Shown here: positions 17,040 to 20,544 of the stretch, piece by piece
Position numbering within the stretch: the first letter of the stretch is position 1
How the letters are laid out: each line of letters starts with the position of its first letter
Source of the DNA: Nitrospira sp.
GTDB taxonomy: Bacteria; Nitrospirota; Nitrospiria; Nitrospirales; Nitrospiraceae
DNA: 20,544 nt
Direction of reading: 5' to 3'
Assembly (NCBI GenBank): GCA_015904055.1
Contig: JABMDE010000050.1
Span: forward strand, 4,124 to 24,667
Made by a program: the position numbers and the translations under genes
The notes under the pieces: model-generated
What the model saw: only the letters and a program-made list of their open reading frames with translations
Database searches by the model: none
What the model was told of the DNA's origin: nothing

Positions 17040-18242
17040 TTACTTTCGCCGTCGAGGAGAACGCAGCCGAGCCAGCCAGCCCGGTCCGCTGGGAACGATG
17101 CAACCCAACAGGGCCGGGTGGGCTGCCCCTGTGACGGAAGGAACATTTCCACACTGCTCCATCGCAGTTTGATAGGCCAACACCGCAAACGCGACGGCTT
17201 CGATAGCCTTGCTGTCCCACCCCTGCGATTCGAACGCGCTCACTGGAACAGGCGCAAAAACATCGGCGAGATGTTGCATAATGGCGCGATTCTTGACCCC
17301 GCCGCCGCCGACAATCACTTCGTCGATTCCACCGCGAATCCACCGTCTGGCCGAGCCGACGGCTTCGGCCGTCCACCGGCTGCATGTCGCCAGAAGATTT
17401 TCCATCGGTAGCTGCTGCGCTTGCTGCATCGCCAACAGCTCATCCAGCATCTTTGATCCGAAGACTTCCCTTCCGGTGGATTTCGGCGGAGCTTGCGACA
17501 AGTACGGATGTGCGAGCAGTTTGGCCAACAATCGCCCGTCAACCTGCCCGCGAGCAGCCGCACGCCCCTCACGATCCATCGACATGCGCCCATTCGTAAT
17601 CCGATCCATCAAACCATCCAACACCATGTTGGCCGGACCGGTATCGAACGCCATCAGGCCATCAAAACCGGAGCCTCGTGGCAGGTAGGTCACGTTGCTG
17701 ATCCCGCCGAGGTTCACGATCAGCCGCGCGCGGCGGGCATGACGAAACAGCAGCGCATGGACTCCCGGAGTCAGCGGCGGAGTCAGCGGCGCACCCTGCC
17801 CGCCAGCAGCCATATCGCGCGGGCGAAAATCCGCGACCGTGGTGACTCCCGTTCGTTCGGCAATCACGGCGGGCTCGGCAATCTGAAAGGTGGAACGAAT
17901 GGCGCCGACACCCGCATCCTTGATCCCGTACGGAAGATGATGGACGGTCTGGCCATGAGAACCGATCAGATCGATGTCCTTCGGGTGCAACTTCGCAGCG
18001 CGAATGGCGCCGAGCGCGGCATTGGCAAACCATTCACCCAACAGCGCATTGAGATGGCACAGTTCTGATACGGTGCCTGACACGGACGCGGATAAAATGC
18101 GTTGCCGAAGCGAGCGCGGATACGGCAGCGGGTAAAATGCGATCATCTTGATGCGAAGACCCGCTTTCCGAGGGCCAATTTCGACCAGCGCCGCATCGAC
18201 GCCGTCACCGGACGTTCCTGACATCAACCCGACAACTTTCAT
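17040..18242 (-). CDS. anmK: Anhydro-N-acetylmuramic acid kinase (cassette copy 2)
   Basis: 400 residues, about 98% identical to copy 1, with all kinase motifs intact (GLMSGTSGDGVDAALVEI, NLGGISNVTYLP, AFDTGPANMVLD, VGGGGVKN). It has four extra residues from a 12-base tandem duplication (PLTPPLTPGVHALLF against PLTPGVHALLF), in a loop just before the sugar-kinase core strand. Whether this loop change affects substrate handling is unknown. The ATG at 18242 has AAGGA 10 bases upstream. Followed by the DUF2726-like gene. Confidence 0.95.
   Translation of the reverse strand: MKVVGLMSGTSGDGVDAALVEIGPRKAGLRIKMIAFYPLPYPRSLRQRILSASVSGTVSELCHLNALLGEWFANAALGAIRAAKLHPKDIDLIGSHGQTVHHLPYGIKDAGVGAIRSTFQIAEPAVIAERTGVTTVADFRPRDMAAGGQGAPLTPPLTPGVHALLFRHARRARLIVNLGGISNVTYLPRGSGFDGLMAFDTGPANMVLDGLMDRITNGRMSMDREGRAAARGQVDGRLLAKLLAHPYLSQAPPKSTGREVFGSKMLDELLAMQQAQQLPMENLLATCSRWTAEAVGSARRWIRGGIDEVIVGGGGVKNRAIMQHLADVFAPVPVSAFESQGWDSKAIEAVAFAVLAYQTAMEQCGNVPSVTGAAHPALLGCIVPSGPGWLARLRSPRRRK
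17767..17790. repeat. 12-base tandem duplication inside anmK copy 2
   Basis: GGAGTCAGCGGC occurs twice head to tail (17767-17778 and 17779-17790) but once in copy 1. It adds four residues in frame. Copy 3 is cut by the window end before this point. Confidence 0.95.
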
Positions 18243-18296
18243 GACGGAGCCATCCTTTCCCAATCCTTCAACCGGGCATCGGCCTTCGAGTGTGCT

Positions 18297-18325
18297 ACGC
18301 TAATGGAACTCTCGCCGCCGGTCAA
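18297..18325 (-). promoter_or_regulatory. Candidate anmK promoter, copy 2
   Basis: On minus: TTGACC (18320-18325), 17-base spacer, TAGCGT (18297-18302). Hexamers and spacing are as in copy 1, and cassette homology ends 13 bases beyond the -35. Confidence 0.4.
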
Positions 18326-18341
18326 GCGAGACGGCTCAATG

Positions 18342-18437
18342 TGTCAACCCAATTTAGAAATGTCCTCTTTCTCCCAAAGTAGAAATGTCCGGTTTAAGTG
18401 TTCACCACCGGCGCCGGTGTGCGTCGCTCCGGTCGCA
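18342..18437. mobile_element. Insertion-sequence-like end remnant between cassette copies 2 and 3
   Basis: This is sequence not found in copy 1 surroundings. It starts TGTCAACCC and contains TAGAAATGTCC twice in direct repeat (18355-18365 and 18380-18390, 25 bases apart). A TG-starting end with repeated internal transposase-binding-like motifs is the layout of IS21-type and some other large-IS ends. A perfect 14-base palindrome CACCGGCGCCGGTG follows at 18406-18419. No transposase is present, so only an end survives. The family is a guess. Confidence 0.45.
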
Positions 18438-18438
18438 G

Positions 18439-18483
18439 GGTCTTCCCACCCAAGGGATTCGGCGGAATAGATTCTTCACTCAT
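18439..18483 (-). pseudogene. Beta-helix gene stub (first 15 codons), copy 3
   Basis: MSEESIPPNPLGGKT again, then unrelated LRPERRTPAPVVNT and a TAA stop, giving a 29-codon frame that runs through the palindrome of the IS-like spacer. It has the same break codon as copy 2 but different sequence beyond it. Confidence 0.8.
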
Positions 18484-18798
18484 GATGCTCTACCTATGAC
18501 CTGCTAGTCGTTTCCACGGATGCGACTGCGACACAGACGCAATTATCTATAACAATTCTCAGAATATAACCCATGGCTGTGATCTGGTACGACTCCACAC
18601 CTCAGCAGAAAAGTGACCGGACTCGTACAAATCTGTCTTGAAGATGCTGATTATGAGTCGCGGCTCACTCTCGAACAAGTAAGAGGCTTCGAACTTCATG
18701 TTTTGTATGGAGTTTCCAGCTGTACGGAGTGGGGCCTGTGGCATGGCGATTGCGTGATAATCCTTTGGTCTATTACCTACTCAAAATGGAGTCTATGT
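18484..18798. other. Conserved leader of the TPR gene, copy 3
   Basis: 315 bases, nearly identical to the copy 2 leader, with the same open frame from a GTG at 18613. No separate gene or clear promoter. Confidence 0.55.
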
Positions 18799-19293
18799 AT
18801 GGTACGGAACAGACTGGGCATCCTCCTGATGCTCATCACCCTCTTCTCGCCGAATGTGTCCGTTGCAGCTCCCGGCCAAATGCAGGATACTTCCCGGCGC
18901 CTGTACGATCGCATCATGAGCGAATTCAAACAGCGCGATTATGAAGCCGCACTGGCCGGGTTCCGTCTATTCATCGAACTTCATGGCCGTTCTGCTCTGG
19001 CAGCCAATGCCCAATATTGGATGGGGGAGTGTCAGTACCGCACGGGGCGCTACAAGGATGCGCTGAACTCCTTCTACAACGTCGTCTTATCCTACCCGCT
19101 CAGCCCCAAGCTGGCGGCTTCGACACTCAAGCTTGGCCAGACCTACGCAAAACTTGGTGATCAGGACAACGCGCGCGTCATGTTCGATCGCGTCGCCAAT
19201 CAGTACCCCGACAGCGCGGAAGCGGAAGTCGCCCGGAAAGCTATCGAGATAGCGGACAGCCTGAGCAATGCGGACCACGGCCAATCAGAATAG
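18799..19293 (+). CDS. Exported TPR protein, YbgF/CpoB C-terminal-like (cassette copy 3)
   Basis: 164 residues, differing from copy 2 at only two positions (TYAKLG against TYVKLG, and EIADS against EVADS); both changes match the copy 1 residue. Signal peptide MVRNRLGILLMLITLFSPNVSVA and TPR region intact. The ATG at 18799 is in the conserved position. An out-of-frame ATG at 18795 overlaps it and could compete for initiation in this copy only. Confidence 0.87.
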   Translation: MVRNRLGILLMLITLFSPNVSVAAPGQMQDTSRRLYDRIMSEFKQRDYEAALAGFRLFIELHGRSALAANAQYWMGECQYRTGRYKDALNSFYNVVLSYPLSPKLAASTLKLGQTYAKLGDQDNARVMFDRVANQYPDSAEAEVARKAIEIADSLSNADHGQSE

Positions 19294-19335
19294 GCGAGCG
19301 CCTGCTGCCTGCCGTCGCACATCGGTTTGCGGATA

Positions 19336-19809
19336 TTACTCATCCGTTGCAAGACCCAGAAGCGCCGTGATCTCTGGAATCGTATAGGACTTTGTTGCCC
19401 GCACCGTCACCAGCTTGATTCCCGCCGCATCGAGTACCGACTCGATCACACGTTGACGTTCTATCTGATGAGGCCCTGAAGGCGTGTCTTCAAGCTGTAC
19501 TACTTGCTCCACATACCGTGACCCCGGGTGTACCAATACGAAATCGACTCGTTTGAGGGCCATGTGATTCAACAGTGTCAATCGGGACTTCCCCGTCGCG
19601 TCAACAGACACAAAAGACCAGAGCGGCACACCAGCGAACACGAGATACCGATCCTGGGCGGCCATCTGCAGAAGATTGTATAGGGCAATCTCAGCTTCCG
19701 TAAGCAATGGAGCGGATGCCACGGTGATACCGGATGGCAGCGAGAAACCGGTGAATGAGCCGGTTGTCTTTTTTGATAGGGGAAACATCCTCCGGATAGC
19801 ATCCATCAT
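19336..19809 (-). CDS. DUF2726-like protein (cassette copy 3)
   Basis: 157 residues, closest to copy 2. Differences sit again in the N-terminal 30 residues (MMDAIRRMFPLSKKTTGSFTG) and in the 98-115 stretch (SRYVEQVVQLEDTPSGPHQI). The C-terminal 42 residues are identical to the other copies. It starts six bases after the anmK stop. Confidence 0.75.
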   Translation of the reverse strand: MMDAIRRMFPLSKKTTGSFTGFSLPSGITVASAPLLTEAEIALYNLLQMAAQDRYLVFAGVPLWSFVSVDATGKSRLTLLNHMALKRVDFVLVHPGSRYVEQVVQLEDTPSGPHQIERQRVIESVLDAAGIKLVTVRATKSYTIPEITALLGLATDE

Positions 19810-19815
19810 CGATCG

Positions 19816-20544
19816 TTACTTTCGCCGTTGAGGAGAACGCAGCCGAGCCAGCCAGCCCGGTCCGCTGGGAACGATACAGCCTAACAGAGCGGGGTGGGCA
19901 GCCCCGGTGACGGAGGGAACGTTGCTACACTGCTCCATTGCAGTCTGATAGGCCAACACCGCAAACGCGACGGCTTCGATGGCCTTGCTGTCCCACCCCT
20001 GCGATTCGAACACGCTCACCGGGACAGGCGCAAAAACATCGGCGAGATGTTGCATGATGGCGCGATTCTTGACCCCGCCGCCGCCGACAATCACTTCATC
20101 GATTCCACCACGAATCCACCGTCTAGCCGAGCCGACGGCTTCGGCCGTCCACCGGCTGCACGTCGCCAGAAGGTTTTCCATCGGTAGCTGCTGCGCTTGC
20201 TGCATCGCCAACAGCTCATCCAGCATCTTTGATCCGAAGACTTCCCGCCCGGTGGATTTCGGCGGGGCTTGCGACAAATACGGATGTGCGAGCAGTTTGG
20301 CCAACAATCGTCCGTCAACCTGCCCGCGAGCAGCCGCACGCCCCTCACGATCCATCGACATGCGCCCATTCGTAATCCGTGTCATCAATCCATCCAACAC
20401 CATATTGGCCGGACCGGTATCGAACGCCATCAAGCCATCAAAACCGGAGCCTCGGGGCAGGTAGGTCACGTTGCTGATCCCGCCGAGGTTCACGATCAGC
20501 CGCGCGCGGCGGGCATGACGAAACAGCAGCGCATGGACTCCCGG
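19816..20544 (-). CDS. anmK: Anhydro-N-acetylmuramic acid kinase (cassette copy 3), 5' part outside window
   Basis: The last 242 residues are visible; the frame is still open at the window edge, starting PGVHALLFRHARRARLIVNLGG. Motifs NLGGISNVTYLP, AFDTGPANMVLD and VGGGGVKN are intact. Differences from copy 2 include Thr for Asp in LMTRITNG (Ala in copy 1), VFESQG for AFESQG, QCSNVPS for QCGNVPS and SPQRRK at the end. The nucleotide-binding N-terminus and promoter cannot be checked here. Confidence 0.93.
   Translation of the reverse strand, partial: PGVHALLFRHARRARLIVNLGGISNVTYLPRGSGFDGLMAFDTGPANMVLDGLMTRITNGRMSMDREGRAAARGQVDGRLLAKLLAHPYLSQAPPKSTGREVFGSKMLDELLAMQQAQQLPMENLLATCSRWTAEAVGSARRWIRGGIDEVIVGGGGVKNRAIMQHLADVFAPVPVSVFESQGWDSKAIEAVAFAVLAYQTAMEQCSNVPSVTGAAHPALLGCIVPSGPGWLARLRSPQRRK

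Larger units (their letters stand above)
15664..18338. repeat. Cassette copy 2 (TPR / DUF2726 / anmK)
   Basis: 2675 bases, same orientation as copies 1 and 3. The left edge (GTCTTCCC) falls in codon 15 of the beta-helix gene; the right edge (GCTCA) lies just beyond the anmK promoter. Beyond both edges the sequence is unrelated to copy 1. It is far closer to copy 3 (TPR proteins differ at 2 of 164 residues) than to copy 1 (18 of 164). The unit period to copy 3 is 2776 bases, including about 100 bases of spacer. Confidence 0.95.
18440..20544. repeat. Cassette copy 3, truncated by window end
   Basis: Tandem with copy 2, same orientation, same left edge (GTCTTCCC in codon 15 of the beta-helix gene). 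2105 bases are visible, reaching into anmK. Coding lengths match copy 2. Scattered single-base differences from copy 2 across the whole length rule out a simple assembly duplication. Confidence 0.95.

Noticed and set aside
15664..20544. Assembly artefact as explanation for the repeated cassette
   Set aside because: Copies differ by many scattered substitutions, a 12-base insertion and different flanks, so they are distinct loci.

Overview
The window most resembles a Nitrospira-type bacterium (phylum Nitrospirota). I base this on gene content, moderately high GC and the style of the intergenic repeats. It is an inference from sequence feel, not from a database match. All genes are ordinary bacterial core or envelope genes. 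There is no tRNA, rRNA, CRISPR array or intact transposase.

Layout. (1) 1-927: 3' part of a response regulator-GGDEF protein, convergent with a cytosolic-looking beta-helix gene (948-1739, minus). (2) 1696-4363: first copy of a 2.67-kb cassette. It holds a TPR (YbgF/CpoB-like) exported protein on plus, and a DUF2726-like gene with anmK on minus (transcribed anmK then DUF2726). (3) 4408-7083: a zinc-type ABC importer, znuA-znuC-znuB, followed by a small outer-membrane beta-barrel gene (7213-7866). (4) 7944-8859: a short inverted-repeat element, a GNAT acetyltransferase, a 59-residue zinc ribbon and a possible two-way terminator. (5) 15507 down to 8842, all minus: atpH-atpA-atpG-atpD-atpC, then rluD and an unknown 140-aa gene. 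atpB, atpE and atpF are not upstream; a promoter with a perfect TTGACA sits directly before atpH. (6) 15664-18338 and 18440-20544: second and third cassette copies in tandem, the third cut by the window end.

The main surprise is the cassette in three direct copies. Two are tandem and one lies 11.3 kb away across the importer and ATP synthase genes. Copies 2 and 3 both begin inside codon 15 of the beta-helix gene and keep only that stub. An insertion-sequence-like end lies between them. AnmK is about 98% identical between copies 1 and 2, while the TPR and DUF2726 proteins are only about 89% identical. AnmK recycles anhydro-MurNAc and CpoB-like TPR proteins act at the cell wall, so the cassette may be a peptidoglycan-related module, with DUF2726 the unexplained partner.

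The second surprise is in the atp operon spacers. Two contain degenerate 7-bp repeat arrays in inverted pairs (consensus GGACTGA in one, a GTTATGA/GTTGAGT type in the other). A third contains a 68-nt four-helix hairpin.
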